Shown here: in pieces, positions 18,746-27,966 of the stretch
How the letters are laid out: every line of letters begins with the position of its first letter
How positions within the stretch are numbered: the stretch's first letter is position 1
NCBI RefSeq assembly: GCF_009734385.1
Contig: NZ_CP046452.1
Coordinates: 372,001-436,000, forward strand
Direction of reading: 5' to 3'
Source: Corynebacterium kalinowskii
GTDB lineage: Bacteria; Actinomycetota; Actinomycetes; Mycobacteriales; Mycobacteriaceae
Length of the DNA stretch: 64,000 bases
Program-made: the position numbers and the translations under genes
The notes under the pieces: generated by a model
Databases searched by the model: none
Told to the model about the DNA's origin: nothing
What the model saw: only the letters and a program-made list of their open reading frames with translations

Positions 18746-19064
18746 ACTAGTGGCACATGGTGCGTCGTATCCAGTCAGAGGCCGTAATCAGTATCTAGGT
18801 GAACGAGGATCGGCCACACTTTTTGGACTGAACTGCTCCTTTTTACATTTTGACTAGGTAACTGGCCATGAATTGCGGCTGGCTCAGCATAGAGTTTTGC
18901 ATGTGACGTGCTGAGTGACCTGATAGATATCACGGAGACTACATGCCCGCTTCACTCTATTACTGGTTGCTTTCAATTGGTTCAACTTGCAATCAGGGAA
19001 ACCAACCTCGGGAAATCACACAAGCACTCGGCTGCAATTAGAGTTTCGCCATGCTCAGATCGTG
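18746..19064. other. 319-bp gap with no recognisable gene
   Basis: Visibly more AT-rich than its surroundings. The only open frame with a fair ribosome site is ATG 18943 to TAG 19041 (32 residues, MPASLYYWLLSIG...), preceded by CACGGAG at 7 nt. It resembles nothing I know. The reverse strand near 18900-18840 has a short open frame ending in SYLVKM. No terminator follows phoD clearly. The gap may hold a degraded gene. Confidence 0.4.
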
Positions 19065-19709
19065 CTAGTTCGCACGACGCATGATCATCTTTTCGGCTGT
19101 ACCTAGGACACCCACGAGGGCTACAAAGCTCGCGGTGACCCCAGCCATGTTGCGGGCGACCATCCGGCCACCAAGAGTTGTCACGTTGAGGAAGCTATAT
19201 GGGTAGTAGCCCTGGGTGGATGCACCTCGATAGAAGGTCCAGCCCGACCACAGCATTGGCAGAGCTAGCGAATAGAAGGCGTTCTTGGCGTTAACGTCGC
19301 CTTCGTCGGCGATGAACCTATCGATCAGCCACATGAGCGGGACAATCACTGGCATGACGCCATGAGTGATGGGGTTAGTAATGGCGTAGAGGCCGGTTGG
19401 GGTGGTTTCCTTGGCCAGGATCGTGTTGTAGATGATTCCGGTGATGATCAGCATGACTACGGCGTCGATACGCGCCACCGCCCATCGCGCAGGGCGGCGG
19501 CCAAGAGCGTACTGAGCGCCTACGACGGCGCCCAACATGTTCGACCACAACGTGAAGTAGCTATACGACGCGAGTAGGCGCTGGCGCCTCGTGGTGAAGG
19601 CGGGCCAGTCCTCGAAGGGCGTGGTGATGGTGGCGAAGCCGGTTAGAGCCACGGCGAAGCCGCCGAGCACTCCGGCGATAACACCAGTTGCACGTACTAG
19701 ATTCCTCAT
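19065..19709 (-). CDS. Pr6Pr-family integral membrane protein
   Basis: About 214 residues from the ATG at 19709; a TTG at 19730 would add seven. Six hydrophobic segments are spread over the length, with features of the Pr6Pr (FAR-17a/AIG1-like) family: TPFEDWPAFTTRR, SYFTLWSNMLGAVVGAQ, NPITHGVMPVIVPLMWL and YPYSFLNVTTLG. The conserved Asn, Thr and His residues of this family resemble androgen-induced gene proteins, some of which hydrolyse fatty acid esters, but the function in bacteria is unknown. TAATGT ends seven bases before the ATG, so transcription may be leaderless. No operon partners. Confidence 0.75.
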   Translation of the reverse strand: MRNLVRATGVIAGVLGGFAVALTGFATITTPFEDWPAFTTRRQRLLASYSYFTLWSNMLGAVVGAQYALGRRPARWAVARIDAVVMLIITGIIYNTILAKETTPTGLYAITNPITHGVMPVIVPLMWLIDRFIADEGDVNAKNAFYSLALPMLWSGWTFYRGASTQGYYPYSFLNVTTLGGRMVARNMAGVTASFVALVGVLGTAEKMIMRRAN

Positions 19710-19736
19710 TCCACGTACATTAGTCGTCAAAAACGG

Positions 19737-19764
19737 TTGCGGGCTGAGTGAACCTCATTAAAAT
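19737..19764 (+). promoter_or_regulatory. Promoter giving a leaderless transcript
   Basis: TTGCGG (19737-19742), 16-bp spacer, TAAAAT (19759-19764). The next gene's ATG at 19772 lies seven bases after the -10 box, so the predicted start of transcription coincides with the start codon. Confidence 0.5.
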
Positions 19765-19771
19765 CGAGAAC

Positions 19772-20140
19772 ATGAAAAAGGTTCTCATTTCCGCATTGGT
19801 GGCGGTATCAATCATTGGCGCTCCGGTCGCACAGGCTAACCCTTACTCTCCAGGCATGGACTTTCGGCACCCGTCCGAGATTGCCCGTGAAGCAGCGAAG
19901 TCGCCATTGCAGCGCTTACAGGACAACATCACAATGCGCATCATGCAAGCCTCGTTCCTGGGATTTGTGATCCCCGACGGCCTGGCTGCAGGAAATACGC
20001 CTGCCGGGATGGAACCACTCGCACAATGCGTAGCCAACAGCTCCGGCAGCGCCGAAATTCAGCCGGTTCAGATGGTGGCTACCTGGGCTTGCTTGGCCAC
20101 CAATCCTTCTTTGAATCCAATGCCCGCTTGGTACATGTAA
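19772..20140 (+). CDS. Small secreted protein of unknown function
   Basis: 122 residues. A Sec signal peptide MKKVLISALVAVSIIGAPVAQA precedes a mature protein of about 100 residues beginning NPYSPGMDFRHPSEIAREAA. Two cysteines (CVANSS and TWACLATN) could form a disulphide bridge. No transmembrane segment follows the signal and no sorting motif is present, so it should be released. I choose ATG 19772 because it directly precedes the signal peptide and is positioned for leaderless expression; GTG 19748 would add eight residues. I do not recognise the family. It may be Corynebacterium-specific. Confidence 0.7.
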   Translation: MKKVLISALVAVSIIGAPVAQANPYSPGMDFRHPSEIAREAAKSPLQRLQDNITMRIMQASFLGFVIPDGLAAGNTPAGMEPLAQCVANSSGSAEIQPVQMVATWACLATNPSLNPMPAWYM

Positions 20141-20258
20141 GCATTTTTAGCTCTAAAAAGGCGTTGTTCGCTAAAGGCGTACAGCGCCCTTTGTGCTGGT
20201 AGGCGCAGGTTTTGGCGTCGAAAAGCATGCTGCGAGCGTGAAAGTGGAAATTATCGTC

Positions 20259-20276
20259 CGCCGTGCGCGTTAGAGT
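20259..20276 (+). promoter_or_regulatory. clpC promoter with candidate ClgR site
   Basis: CGC-N5-GCG at 20259-20269 resembles the core of the ClgR operator known to activate clpC in C. glutamicum, though inner consensus positions are not all met. A -10 box TAGAGT follows at 20271-20276, about 34 bp before the start codon. Confidence 0.35.
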
Positions 20277-20309
20277 AGGTGCAATTAGACAACGAAAACT
20301 AGGAGAGTC

Positions 20310-22907
20310 ATGTTCGAGAGGTTCACTGACCGCGCTCGGCGCGTCATCGTTCTGGCCCAGGACGAAGCTCGCATGCTTAATCACAACTACATCGGTACCG
20401 AGCACATCCTGCTCGGTCTGATCTCGGAAGGTGAAGGCGTAGCCGCGAAGGCTTTGGAGTCCATGGGGATCAACCTCGAGGACGTGCGTCGCGAGGTTGA
20501 GGAAATTATCGGTCACGGCACCACGCCACCGACCGGTCATATCCCGTTTACCCCACGCGCAAAAAAGGTTCTTGAGCTGTCCTTGCGTGAAGGTCTGCAA
20601 ATGGGCCACAAGTACATCGGTACCGAATTCCTGCTGCTCGGCCTGATCCGTGAAGGCGAAGGCGTCGCCGCCCAGGTGCTGGTTAAGCTCGGCGCTGATT
20701 TGCCACGCGTACGCCAGCAGGTCATTCAGCTCCTTTCCGGTTACGAAGGTGAAGGCAACGCTCCTGATGACCAGGGTGGCGCAAACCTTGCCGGTGCTGG
20801 CGCAGCTCCTGGTGGCCGGGGTGGCAACCAGGGCGGTGTTGGTGAGCGCTCCAACTCTCTAGTGCTCGACCAGTTCGGTCGCAATCTGACTCAGGCTGCC
20901 CGCGAGGGCAAGCTGGACCCAGTGGTGGGCCGCGATAAGGAAATCGAGCGCATCATGCAGGTGCTGTCTCGTCGCACCAAGAACAACCCAGTGCTGATCG
21001 GTGAGCCTGGCGTTGGTAAGACTGCTGTCGTCGAAGGCCTGGCGTTGGACATCGTCAACGGCAAGGTGCCAGAGACGTTGAAGGACAAGCAGCTGTACTC
21101 GCTAGACCTTGGTTCCCTGGTCGCGGGCTCCCGCTACCGCGGTGACTTCGAAGAGCGCCTGAAGAAGGTTCTCAAGGAGATCAACCAGCGCGGCGACATC
21201 ATCTTGTTCATCGATGAGATCCACACCCTGGTCGGCGCAGGTGCCGCCGAAGGAGCCATTGACGCAGCCTCGCTGCTGAAGCCAAAGCTCGCCCGCGGTG
21301 AACTGCAGACCATCGGTGCTACCACTCTCGACGAGTACCGCAAGCACATCGAGAAGGACGCCGCTCTGGAGCGTCGTTTCCAGCCAGTTCAGGTCCCCGA
21401 GCCATCTGTTGAGCTCACCATCGAGATCCTGAAGGGGCTGCGCGATCGCTACGAAGCGCACCACCGCGTATCCATCACCGATGGCGCACTGGCTGCCGCT
21501 GCCAACCTGTCTTCCCGCTACATCAACGACCGATTCTTGCCAGACAAAGCTGTTGACCTCATCGACGAGGCCGGCGCCCGCATGCGCATCAAGCGCATGA
21601 CCGCCCCTGAAGGCCTGCGCGAGATCGACGAGCGCATCGCCGACGTCCGTCGCGAGAAGGAAGCCGCGATCGACGCACAGGACTTCGAGAAGGCTGCTGG
21701 CCTGCGCGACAAGGAACGCAAGCTGGGTGAAGAGCGCTCCGAGAAGGAAAAGCAGTGGCGTTCCGGTGACCTCGAGGAAATCGCTGAGGTAGGCGAGGAA
21801 CAAATCGCCGAGGTCCTCGGTTCTTGGACCGGCATCCCAGTGTTCAAGCTGACGGAGGAAGAGTCCTCTCGCTTGCTGCACATGGAGGACGAGCTGCACA
21901 AGCGCATCATCGGCCAGGAAGAAGCCGTCAAGGCAGTTTCCCGTGCCATTCGCCGCACCCGTGCAGGTCTCAAGGATCCAAAGCGACCATCCGGTTCCTT
22001 CATCTTCGCCGGCCCGTCCGGTGTGGGTAAGACTGAGCTGTCCAAGGCCCTCGCCGAGTTCCTCTTCGGCGAGGAAGATGCCCTCATCCAGATCGACATG
22101 TCCGAATTCCACGACCGCTTCACCGCGTCGCGTCTGTTCGGTGCTCCTCCGGGATACGTCGGCTACGAAGAGGGCGGCCAGCTCACCGAAAAGGTCCGCC
22201 GCAAGCCGTTCTCTGTGGTGCTTTTCGACGAAATCGAAAAGGCCCACAAGGAGATCTACAACACCCTGCTTCAGGTTCTCGAAGATGGTCGTCTGACCGA
22301 CGGCCAGGGCCGCATGGTCGACTTCAAAAACACGGTGCTCATCTTCACCTCCAACCTGGGAACCAGCGACATCTCCAAGGCAGTGGGCATGGGCTTTTCC
22401 GGCTCCGGCGAAGCGGATGCTGAAGGCCAGTACGACCGGATGAAGAACAAGGTTCACGACGAGCTGAAGAAGCACTTCCGCCCAGAGTTCCTCAACCGTA
22501 TCGACGAGATCGTGGTCTTCCACCAGCTGAACCAGGAACAGATCGTCCAAATGGTCGACCTGCTCATCGGCCGCGTTGAAAAGGCTCTGGCAGCCAAGGA
22601 CATGGGCATCGAAATCACCACTACGGCCAAGAACTTGCTGGCCAAGCGTGGCTTCGACCCAGTACTCGGTGCCCGTCCGCTGCGTCGTACGATCCAGCGC
22701 GAGATCGAAGACGTCCTCTCCGAGAAGATTCTCTACGGCGAGTTCGGTGCCGGCGAAATCGTCATGGTGGACGTGGCAGGCTGGGACGGCGAATCCAAGG
22801 GCGAAGACGCCAAGTTCGTCTTCTCTGCGAAGCCAAAGCCGCTGCCGGAAGGCACCTTCTCCGAGATGTCTCCTGAAGCTGTGGAGGCTGTCTCCGACGT
22901 AGAGTAA
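20310..22907 (+). CDS. clpC: ClpC AAA+ unfoldase of the Clp protease
   Basis: 865-residue ATPase that unfolds substrates for ClpP. The N-domain (1-145) carries the double Clp repeat, starting [20 protein letters not shown]-1 has Walker A GEPGVGKT at 231-238 and Walker [11 protein letters not shown]. The linker contains a UVR-type coiled region ([21 protein letters not shown]). AAA-2 has Walker A GPSGVGKT at 568-575 and [20 protein letters not shown] at its end. Start ATG with TAGGAGAG upstream. In C. glutamicum clpC is in the ClgR regulon, and a related site lies upstream here. Followed by its own terminator. Confidence 0.97.
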   Translation: MFERFTDRARRVIVLAQDEARMLNHNYIGTEHILLGLISEGEGVAAKALESMGINLEDVRREVEEIIGHGTTPPTGHIPFTPRAKKVLELSLREGLQMGHKYIGTEFLLLGLIREGEGVAAQVLVKLGADLPRVRQQVIQLLSGYEGEGNAPDDQGGANLAGAGAAPGGRGGNQGGVGERSNSLVLDQFGRNLTQAAREGKLDPVVGRDKEIERIMQVLSRRTKNNPVLIGEPGVGKTAVVEGLALDIVNGKVPETLKDKQLYSLDLGSLVAGSRYRGDFEERLKKVLKEINQRGDIILFIDEIHTLVGAGAAEGAIDAASLLKPKLARGELQTIGATTLDEYRKHIEKDAALERRFQPVQVPEPSVELTIEILKGLRDRYEAHHRVSITDGALAAAANLSSRYINDRFLPDKAVDLIDEAGARMRIKRMTAPEGLREIDERIADVRREKEAAIDAQDFEKAAGLRDKERKLGEERSEKEKQWRSGDLEEIAEVGEEQIAEVLGSWTGIPVFKLTEEESSRLLHMEDELHKRIIGQEEAVKAVSRAIRRTRAGLKDPKRPSGSFIFAGPSGVGKTELSKALAEFLFGEEDALIQIDMSEFHDRFTASRLFGAPPGYVGYEEGGQLTEKVRRKPFSVVLFDEIEKAHKEIYNTLLQVLEDGRLTDGQGRMVDFKNTVLIFTSNLGTSDISKAVGMGFSGSGEADAEGQYDRMKNKVHDELKKHFRPEFLNRIDEIVVFHQLNQEQIVQMVDLLIGRVEKALAAKDMGIEITTTAKNLLAKRGFDPVLGARPLRRTIQREIEDVLSEKILYGEFGAGEIVMVDVAGWDGESKGEDAKFVFSAKPKPLPEGTFSEMSPEAVEAVSDVE

Positions 22908-22925
22908 GAGCTGCGAAATTTGATA

Positions 22926-22975
22926 ATGCAGACTGTAGATTTCTTCAGATTTCTATAGTCTGCATCACCTTTTTC
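22926..22975 (+). terminator. Terminator after clpC
   Basis: Inverted repeat ATGCAGACTGTAG (22926-22938) and CTATAGTCTGCAT (22953-22965), one wobble pair, 14-nt loop, followed by CACCTTTTTC. Confidence 0.8.
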
Positions 22976-23000
22976 AGCATTCCGACTAGACTCTTAACTC

Positions 23001-23171
23001 ATGGGTATTTTGTTCCGTGAAAAGAAGAAGGTCGGCAAGAACAGCTGGATCAACGTGTCCAAGTCTGGCGCGTCGGCATCCACTAAGGTCGGTCCCGTGA
23101 CCATCAACAGCCGTGGTGGCGTCTGGGTCAACTTGCCGGGCGGTATGACCTACCGCGGTAGGTGGAAGTAA
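23001..23171 (+). CDS. DUF4236 domain small protein
   Basis: A 56-residue protein beginning MGILFREKKKVGKNSWINVS and ending LPGGMTYRGRWK, with the internal signature GPVTINSRGGVWVNLPGG. This is the DUF4236 family of short beta-rich proteins; function unknown. A -10 box TAGACT (22987-22992) ends eight bases before the ATG and no ribosome site is visible, so the mRNA may be leaderless. The last 22 bases overlap the 3' end of mutY on the opposite strand, so the two transcripts must overlap tail to tail. Confidence 0.8.
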   Translation: MGILFREKKKVGKNSWINVSKSGASASTKVGPVTINSRGGVWVNLPGGMTYRGRWK

Positions 23172-24016
23172 CCTTCCTCGTCTTGCTCGGCGAGCCCGTC
23201 GTCGAGCAGCGAAAACAAGGCCCGGGAGCGCTGCGCCGCGTCGGGCCACACCACGTCAATCTCTGACAAGGGAACCGGCGCCGTGGCTGCCCGCAACACA
23301 GCCATGATCTTGCCGCGCACTTGGCGGTCCGTCCCCTCGAACTTCTGCACGCGACGCTTCGCGCTCGCCAATTCCTCGTCCGTCGGCGCAGGACATCCTG
23401 TCTGCTGCCATGCGCACAGATCGCGCACGGGGCAGATGTCGCACTGGGGTCGCGTCGTACACACCAAGGCTCCCAATTCCATTAATGCCACTGAGAATTC
23501 GGCAGCGCCGACCTCCGGCAACAGCGCTTCCACTTCAGCGAGTTCGCGTTTGCGGGCTGGGCCAGGGAGGAATTTGCCGTCGATAAGCCTGCGATATACG
23601 CGCCGCACGTTGGTGTCCACGACGGGGACCCGCTGCCCGAATGCGAAGGCGGCAACGGCGCGGGCGGTGTAGTCGCCGATGCCGGGCAGGGCAAGGAGCT
23701 TGTCGACGTCCACAGGTACTTCGCCGCCATGTTCGGCAACAATCGCGCGGGCGCAGTCAAGGAGTCGGAGGGCGCGGCGCGGATAGCCGAGGCGATCCCA
23801 TGCGCGGAGTACCTGATCGGGGGTGGCATTGGCGAAGTCTGTGGGGGTAGGCCAGCGTTCGATCCATTCTTTCCAGATGGGCTCCACCCGGGCTACTGGG
23901 GTTTGTTGGCTCATGACCTCTGACAGCAGAATTCCCCAGGCAGAGGTGTGTGGGTTGCGCCAAATGATGGTTCGGCCGTTGGCGTGGTACCAGTCACGAA
24001 GTCGGGTGTGGAGCAT
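23150..24016 (-). CDS. mutY: A/G-specific adenine DNA glycosylase
   Basis: Removes adenine mispaired with 8-oxoguanine. 288 residues. Catalytic Glu33 lies in LSEVMSQQT, the helix-hairpin-helix in LLALPGIGDYTARAVAAFA, and catalytic Asp134 in VPVVDTNVRRV. The 4Fe-4S cluster loop has Cys186, 192, 195 and 201, that is Cx5Cx2Cx5C, one residue shorter in the first gap than the usual Cx6C. The C-terminal NUDIX-like domain is absent or very short, as in other actinobacteria. The start ATG at 24016 faces the carbonic anhydrase gene across 55 bp, giving divergent promoters. The 3' end overlaps the DUF4236 gene by 22 bp. Confidence 0.94.
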   Translation of the reverse strand: MLHTRLRDWYHANGRTIIWRNPHTSAWGILLSEVMSQQTPVARVEPIWKEWIERWPTPTDFANATPDQVLRAWDRLGYPRRALRLLDCARAIVAEHGGEVPVDVDKLLALPGIGDYTARAVAAFAFGQRVPVVDTNVRRVYRRLIDGKFLPGPARKRELAEVEALLPEVGAAEFSVALMELGALVCTTRPQCDICPVRDLCAWQQTGCPAPTDEELASAKRRVQKFEGTDRQVRGKIMAVLRAATAPVPLSEIDVVWPDAAQRSRALFSLLDDGLAEQDEEGYFHLPR

Positions 24017-24044
24017 AACTGGTCACTGTATGGGGTTTTGAAAA

Positions 24045-24062
24045 TTTCCTCAAAAGAGGAAA
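24045..24062. repeat. Palindrome TTTCCTC-AAAA-GAGGAAA in the mutY/carbonic anhydrase intergenic region
   Basis: Perfect 7-bp inverted repeat with a 4-nt centre, ending nine bases before the carbonic anhydrase ATG and 29 bp before the mutY start. It could be an operator for the divergent pair, or a hairpin in the carbonic anhydrase leader. Confidence 0.5.
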
Positions 24063-24071
24063 ATAGGAGGT

Positions 24072-24689
24072 ATGCGTGATGTCAAAGATGTAAACCCGAA
24101 GAATATTTGGAACGCCCTCAAAGAGGGGAACAAGCGCTATCAGGAATTTGCGATGCTGCACCAGAATTTGGATGCTGGGCGTCGTGAAGAGCTGGTCGCA
24201 GGTCAGAAACCGATGGCCGCAGTGCTGGCCTGCTCTGATTCCCGAGCGCCGGTGGAGCACATCTTCGACCAGGGTGCGGGCGATATTTTTGTCATCCGCA
24301 CCGCTGGCGAGGTTCTAGACATGGGTACCTTTGCCTCCCTAGAGTTCGCCGTGGATGGCCTGGGCGTGCAGAACCTGATCATCATGGGGCACGAGTCGTG
24401 TGGCGCGGTAAAGGCCACCAAGGCGGCGCTGGAAGGTGGCGAAGTTCCTCCAGGTTTTCAGCGTGTGCTGATCGAGAAGGTTGCTCCATCGATTCTGAAC
24501 GCCAAGCGCAAGGGATTGGACACCACCGACGACTTCGAAATTGAGCACGTTCGCGAGACCGTGGACATGATTCTCGACCGCTGCCCAGTGATCAAGCAGC
24601 GACTCGATGAGGGAGCTCTCGGCGTGGTTGGCGCTCGTTACCGCCTCGGAACTGGCGCCGTCGAGTCGATCGTCGAGTTTGGCGTTTAA
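24072..24689 (+). CDS. Beta-carbonic anhydrase
   Basis: Interconverts CO2 and bicarbonate; a zinc enzyme. 205 residues. Zinc ligands and the catalytic dyad are visible: Cys54, Asp56 and Arg58 in ACSDSRAP, and His107 with Cys110 in GHESCGAV. The family signature RTAGEVLDMGTFASLEFAV is present. The ATG at 24072 has an AGGAGG only one base upstream, an unusually tight spacing, and no better in-frame start exists nearby. In M. tuberculosis the canB-type enzyme also lies beside mutY. The palindrome at 24045-24062 sits in its leader. A terminator follows. Confidence 0.93.
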   Translation: MRDVKDVNPKNIWNALKEGNKRYQEFAMLHQNLDAGRREELVAGQKPMAAVLACSDSRAPVEHIFDQGAGDIFVIRTAGEVLDMGTFASLEFAVDGLGVQNLIIMGHESCGAVKATKAALEGGEVPPGFQRVLIEKVAPSILNAKRKGLDTTDDFEIEHVRETVDMILDRCPVIKQRLDEGALGVVGARYRLGTGAVESIVEFGV

Positions 24690-24700
24690 GACACACCCCC

Positions 24701-24735
24701 AAGGGCTAGCTGTTTTCGGACGGCTAGCCCTTTAA
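24701..24735 (+). terminator. Terminator after carbonic anhydrase
   Basis: AAGGGCTAGC (24701-24710) pairs with GCTAGCCCTT (24723-24732), 12-nt loop, followed by TAA. The T-run is short, so efficiency is uncertain. Confidence 0.65.
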
Positions 24736-24744
24736 GCTGGCTGT

Positions 24745-25392
24745 ATGACCCAGAGGCACCCAGAGATAATCTACCTACGGCGTCGCGTCGCGGCGATCCT
24801 GTTGTTGCTGGTTGTTGTTGCGCTGTGCGTGTGGCTGATGGTGAGCCTGGGTGGCAAGAAGGAAGAGCCAGCCCCGGCACCTGCGCCTAATGCCTTCACG
24901 ACGTCCACCGCTTCCACTACTGCTCCGGCAACGCCGTCACCAACTGCCACGGCCTCAGCCTCTGCAACACCAACGCCAACTCCAACAGCGCAGGCAAAGA
25001 CATCCTGCGCACTGGAAGACCTGGTAATCACGGCATCTGCAGACAAGCCAAATTATGGCCCTGAGGAGCGCCCGAAGTTCTATCTGACGGTGAAGAACCC
25101 AACGCAGGCCGATTGCAAGATCGACCTGCGCAAGGACGGCCTGCGCTTCGAAGTTTACGATCTCGCTTCCAACAAGCCGATCTGGGCTGACACCGACTGT
25201 AACCCGAGCGAGGACACCTCCGAGCGCACTTTCCCAGCAGGCCAGGAGCGCCACTACGAAGCTGTCTGGTCCCGCACCACCTCTGCCCCGGGTGAGTGCA
25301 ACAATCGCCAGCCGGTGGCAGCCGGAAGCTACTTCCTGCACACCCTCGTGGGCAAAAACAACTCCGAGGCCTTCACGTTTAACTTGGGCTAG
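24745..25392 (+). CDS. Membrane-anchored extracytoplasmic protein, Rv3587c-like position
   Basis: 215 residues. A short basic cytosolic start ([11 protein letters not shown]) precedes one membrane helix (about 15-36), then a Thr/Pro/Ser/Ala-rich linker of about 50 residues. A C-terminal beta-rich domain (about 87-215) with four cysteines follows ([36 protein letters not shown]). The layout is a type II anchored exported domain. It occupies the same place as Rv3587c between the carbonic anhydrase and disA in M. tuberculosis. Function unknown. Its stop TAG lies in a CTAG shared with the disA stop on the other strand. Confidence 0.75.
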   Translation: MTQRHPEIIYLRRRVAAILLLLVVVALCVWLMVSLGGKKEEPAPAPAPNAFTTSTASTTAPATPSPTATASASATPTPTPTAQAKTSCALEDLVITASADKPNYGPEERPKFYLTVKNPTQADCKIDLRKDGLRFEVYDLASNKPIWADTDCNPSEDTSERTFPAGQERHYEAVWSRTTSAPGECNNRQPVAAGSYFLHTLVGKNNSEAFTFNLG

Positions 25393-26456
25393 GCCTTCAG
25401 GCGGATCAGTCCGTCGCGGATGTGGCGGGCCCACAGCGCGCCCACGTTTTCGACGGCCGCAATGTCTTCGACACTCGCCTCGAGCAGCTTGTTGGAGTCG
25501 CCGAAAGCGAGAATCAACTTGTCCATGAGGAACGGCTGTACGCGTGGGACGCGGCCCAGGATTCGGTAGCCACGCGGCACGATCCATTGGTGGAGCGCCT
25601 CTTCTGCGGTAGGGAAACCGAGGATGCGGGCAATGTGGGAGGACTTCACAATGTCAATGTCACTCAGTGCCTCCAGTTCGCCGAGAGCCTGCTTGACGTC
25701 TTCATCCGACGGGAGCTCGGCTGCGACTAAGTAGTCGCGGAAAATGAACTCACGATCCTTGTCGTTATCGCCAAATAGCTCCTCCAGCTGAACACCCAGC
25801 TGCTTGCCGTCGGTACCGAGCTCAATCACATCGCGATCGATGGTCTCCGCGGCGCGACGCAGCATCTCTAGACGCTGGATCACGGTGATGACATCTGTGA
25901 GGGAAGCGTAGTTGTGCAGCTCCGCCATAAACAGGCGCTCATTGACCTGGTCAAGGCGCGTACGGTAACGCTCCATCGTGGCGATAGCCTGGTTCGCGCG
26001 CGAGAGAATGTCCGAGGATCCTTCGAGGATATGGCGCTTTTTGTCCACATACACGGTGATGATGTTCATCGATTGGCTCACAGAGATCACCGGGTAGCCG
26101 GTTTGCAGAGCCGTGCGCTCTGCGGAGCGGTGGCGGGTGCCAGATTCTTCCGTTGGGAACATCGGGTCCGGCATAAGTTGGACGTTCGCACGACGGATGC
26201 GGGAACCATCAGTAGAGAGCACCACTGCACCGTCCATCTTGCACAGCTCGCGTAGGCGCGTAGGGGCGAAGGGCACGTCAATTTCGAAACCACCGTCAGA
26301 GATGGCCTCCACGCGGTCATCGTAACCAAGGACAATGAGGGCGCCGGTGCGGCCACGGAGAATGCGTTCGAGGCCGTCGCGAAGCCCAGTGCCCGGGGCG
26401 AGGCGCTCCAGGGTGGCGCGGAGGGTGGACGGCGGCGTCGCGGCAAGCTCAGTCAT
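25389..26456 (-). CDS. disA: Diadenylate cyclase DisA with DNA-integrity scanning domain
   Basis: Makes cyclic di-AMP from two ATP and scans DNA for branched structures. 355 residues. The DAC domain (about 1-150) has the catalytic DGA motif at 75-77 in [10 protein letters not shown] and the RHR motif at 108-110 in [12 protein letters not shown] linker helix region and a C-terminal helix-hairpin-helix domain ([21 protein letters not shown]) complete the octamer-forming protein. Its ATG shares one base with the radA stop, so disA is translationally coupled to radA. The 3' end overlaps the convergent gene by four bases. Confidence 0.96.
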   Translation of the reverse strand: MTELAATPPSTLRATLERLAPGTGLRDGLERILRGRTGALIVLGYDDRVEAISDGGFEIDVPFAPTRLRELCKMDGAVVLSTDGSRIRRANVQLMPDPMFPTEESGTRHRSAERTALQTGYPVISVSQSMNIITVYVDKKRHILEGSSDILSRANQAIATMERYRTRLDQVNERLFMAELHNYASLTDVITVIQRLEMLRRAAETIDRDVIELGTDGKQLGVQLEELFGDNDKDREFIFRDYLVAAELPSDEDVKQALGELEALSDIDIVKSSHIARILGFPTAEEALHQWIVPRGYRILGRVPRVQPFLMDKLILAFGDSNKLLEASVEDIAAVENVGALWARHIRDGLIRLKA

Positions 26457-27814
26457 CAGGAACCTAATTTCACTTCAGCGAGGGCACTCGCAATGTCTTT
26501 GATGTATGTGACTTTCATACCAGGAATTTCGACACGCTCACCATCGGGGACAATCGCACGGGTGTATCCGAGGCGCGCGGCTTCTTGCAGCCTACGCCTG
26601 AGATTCGGCACGCGGCGAATCTCACCAGCCAGGCCAACTTCACCGATCACCACCGTTTGGGGAGGCAGTGGAATACCTTTGATCGCACTGGCAGTAGCCA
26701 GAGCCACCGCCAGGTCGGAGGCAGGCTCAAAGATCTTCATGCCACCGACGGTGGCCACATAGGCATCGCGATCCGACGTATCGTGGCCCGCTCGTGCCAT
26801 GAGCACTGCGAGCACCATCGGTACCCGGGTGGAATCCAAGCCGGTGACAGCTCGACGAGGATTCTTGGCAGTCGTCTTCACCATCAGGGCCTGAACTTCA
26901 GCCAGGATTGGGCGAACGCCGTCCATCGACACCATCACCGCGGTGCCGTCCGGGGTGTCTTCGCGGTGTGAAAGGAACAATCCTGAAGGGTCAGGAACCT
27001 CATGGATGCCATCCGACTGCTGCTCAAAGCAGCCCACTTCATCCGTGGCACCGAAACGGTTCTTGATGCCGCGCAGCATGCGTAGGGAAGTGTGCCGATC
27101 GCCCTCAAAGTTCAAGACCACATCCACCAGGTGCTCCAGCACGCGAGGTCCCGCAACATTGCCGTCCTTAGTCACGTGGCCAACCAGAAGCACCGGAAGC
27201 CCTCTGGTTTTCGCAAGCGTGGTGAGCGCAGCTGTCACTGCCCTGGACTGTGCGACGCCACCCGATACCCCCTCGACCCCAGAAGCGCTCATCGTCTGCA
27301 CGGAGTCCACAATCAGCAGCGAGGGGTTCAGCTGTTCCACATGGCCGAACACCACGTCTAGATTCGACTCCGCCGCGAGATACAGGGTATCGATCACCGC
27401 TCCGGTGCGCTCCGCACGTAGGCGTACCTGGCCAGCGGACTCTTCCGCAGTCACATACAGCGCCGTGCGTCCCTGGCGAGCCCAGCCCGCTGCGACCTCC
27501 AACAGGAGGGTGGACTTGCCCACGCCAGGCTCACCGGCAAGCAACACCACAGAACCCGGGATAATGCCCTGGCCGAGCACCCGATCCAATTCGCCAATGC
27601 CAGTGGTCACGGCGGCGCTCGTGGTCGCGCTGACCTGTGTGATCGGCACGGCAGGGGAGCGCGGAGTCAGCGATGTGACAGTGGATGTGGCCGGTTGGGT
27701 CTGACCCAACTCGAGCGTGCCCCACGAACCGCATTCCGGACATCGTCCGAGCCATTTCGGACTGGAGTAACCGCACTCACTGCAGGTGTGGATGCTGCGT
27801 TCTTTTTTAGCCAT
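26456..27814 (-). CDS. radA: DNA repair ATPase RadA
   Basis: RecA-like helicase that helps branch migration during recombinational repair. 452 residues. N-terminal zinc finger with Cys11, 14, 25 and 28 ([20 protein letters not shown]). The ATPase has Walker [10 protein letters not shown] at 94-102 and the RadA-specific [11 protein letters not shown]. The Lon-like C-terminal domain includes [14 protein letters not shown]. Start ATG at 27814. A large inverted repeat sits 19-92 bp upstream, within the expected promoter. The radA-disA pairing is conserved in actinobacteria and links repair with c-di-AMP signalling. Confidence 0.96.
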   Translation of the reverse strand: MAKKERSIHTCSECGYSSPKWLGRCPECGSWGTLELGQTQPATSTVTSLTPRSPAVPITQVSATTSAAVTTGIGELDRVLGQGIIPGSVVLLAGEPGVGKSTLLLEVAAGWARQGRTALYVTAEESAGQVRLRAERTGAVIDTLYLAAESNLDVVFGHVEQLNPSLLIVDSVQTMSASGVEGVSGGVAQSRAVTAALTTLAKTRGLPVLLVGHVTKDGNVAGPRVLEHLVDVVLNFEGDRHTSLRMLRGIKNRFGATDEVGCFEQQSDGIHEVPDPSGLFLSHREDTPDGTAVMVSMDGVRPILAEVQALMVKTTAKNPRRAVTGLDSTRVPMVLAVLMARAGHDTSDRDAYVATVGGMKIFEPASDLAVALATASAIKGIPLPPQTVVIGEVGLAGEIRRVPNLRRRLQEAARLGYTRAIVPDGERVEIPGMKVTYIKDIASALAEVKLGS

Positions 27815-27832
27815 GTTCTTGATCGTAGATAG

Positions 27833-27906
27833 GCGTGCTGGATTTGGTAATGGAGACTAAAGAAATCGCCAGAAAACAATCGTTTGCATTACCAAATCCA
27901 GCACGC
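27833..27906. repeat. 20-bp perfect inverted repeat upstream of radA
   Basis: Bases 27833-27852 (starting GCGTGCTGGA) are the exact reverse complement of 27887-27906, separated by a 34-nt AT-rich centre. Beyond short mismatches the symmetry resumes with TAGAT (27826-27830) and ATCTA (27910-27914). No T-run follows, and a separate terminator for lpqE lies next to it. It could be a cruciform-forming regulatory element or a small non-autonomous mobile element. Confidence 0.8.
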
Positions 27907-27916
27907 TCAATCTAAA

Positions 27917-27957
27917 AAGCAGGCCACCAGCATCCGAAGATACCGATGGCCTGCTTA
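27917..27957 (-). terminator. Terminator after lpqE
   Basis: AAGCAGGCCA (27918-27927) pairs with TGGCCTGCTT (27947-27956). On the minus strand the second arm is followed by TTTTTAGATT, a normal intrinsic terminator for lpqE. Confidence 0.82.
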
Positions 27958-27966
27958 ATCAAACGC

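Noticed and set aside
20144..20195. AT-rich stem TTTTTAG/CTAAAAA and AAAGGCG/CGCCTTT-like pairing after the small secreted protein
   Set aside because: Stems are short or bulged and lack a clear T-run, so a terminator call is not supported.
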